This document shows positions 63,961 to 64,000 of a stretch of DNA of 64,000 nt, piece by piece. The first letter of the stretch is position 1; each line of letters begins with the position of its first letter. This DNA comes from Peribacillus huizhouensis. Its GTDB lineage: Bacteria > Bacillota > Bacilli > Bacillales > DSM-1321. The stretch is taken from assembly GCF_014138605.1 (NCBI RefSeq), contig NZ_JACJHX010000005.1, positions 62,001-126,000 on the forward strand, written 5' to 3'. Under the pieces are notes generated by a model. It was not told the DNA's origin and did no database searches. It worked only from the letters and a program-made list of their open reading frames with translations. Position numbers and translations under genes: made by a program.

Positions 63961-64000
63961 TTATGGGAAATGGGGTCTGACCCCTGCGGGAAAGTGCACA

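Overview
The window is a chromosomal segment of a low-GC, motile, probably endospore-forming member of the Bacillaceae. Gene order closely follows the B. subtilis block flgN-flgK-flgL-yviE-fliW-csrA-hag ... flaG-fliD-fliS-fliT-hpf-secA-prfB ... cccB-ftsE-ftsX ... ctpB ... minJ ... csbA-uvrB-uvrA-yvlB-hprK-lgt-yvoD-ppaX-yvoF. The genus cannot be fixed from this window alone.

Layout. 1-6600: hook-filament junction proteins, the FliW/CsrA flagellin homeostasis pair, and flagellin hag, whose 3' end is interrupted by a group I intron. 6800-16900: an accessory uptake and catabolism island (dipeptide-type ABC transporter, M20 deacylase, DUF1177 protein, NicX/M29-like protein, IclR regulator, divergent binding lipoprotein). 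17000-18750: small membrane and stress proteins and MscL. 18970-24520: a second flagellar block (YlqG/YlqH-like pair, YaaR, then flaG-fliD-fliS-fliT behind a clear sigma-D promoter). 25300-35600: hpf with a sigma-B promoter, a two-subunit chromate transporter, a c-di-GMP-I riboswitch in front of a SinI-type antirepressor with a convergent SinR, secA, prfB with its programmed frameshift, a tandem array of structured 142-143 bp repeats, a YitT protein and cytochrome c-551. 35700-42570: ftsEX, an M23 hydrolase, ctpB and minJ. 42900-51100: the Ada alkylation response, an orphan FHA/winged-helix regulator, a YtrA-like GntR/ABC operon, YceI and a KatX-like catalase. 51670-63850: csbA, uvrBA, yvlB, hprK, lgt, yvoD, ppaX, yvoF.

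How the genes work together. FliW and CsrA control flagellin translation, and the CsrA hairpin is visible in the hag leader. FlgN, FliS and FliT are export chaperones for FlgK/FlgL, flagellin and FliD. The SinI/SinR pair and its c-di-GMP switch are the counterpart programme for the choice between motility and biofilm.

The intergenic regions are crowded with short interspersed repeats of at least three families: (A) 80-90 bp palindromes ending in GGTCTGACC-like sequence, often inside terminators; (B) elements carrying GGGGCGGGGCT and CTCCGCACCGCCACC; (C) the 142-bp double-hairpin element, single at several loci and tandem at 33.6-34.2 kb.

The strongest leads are the hag intron, whose retained form still encodes a complete flagellin C-terminus; the c-di-GMP riboswitch on sinI; the tandem structured array; the FHA-winged-helix regulator; and three operator-like palindromes with no adjacent regulator.
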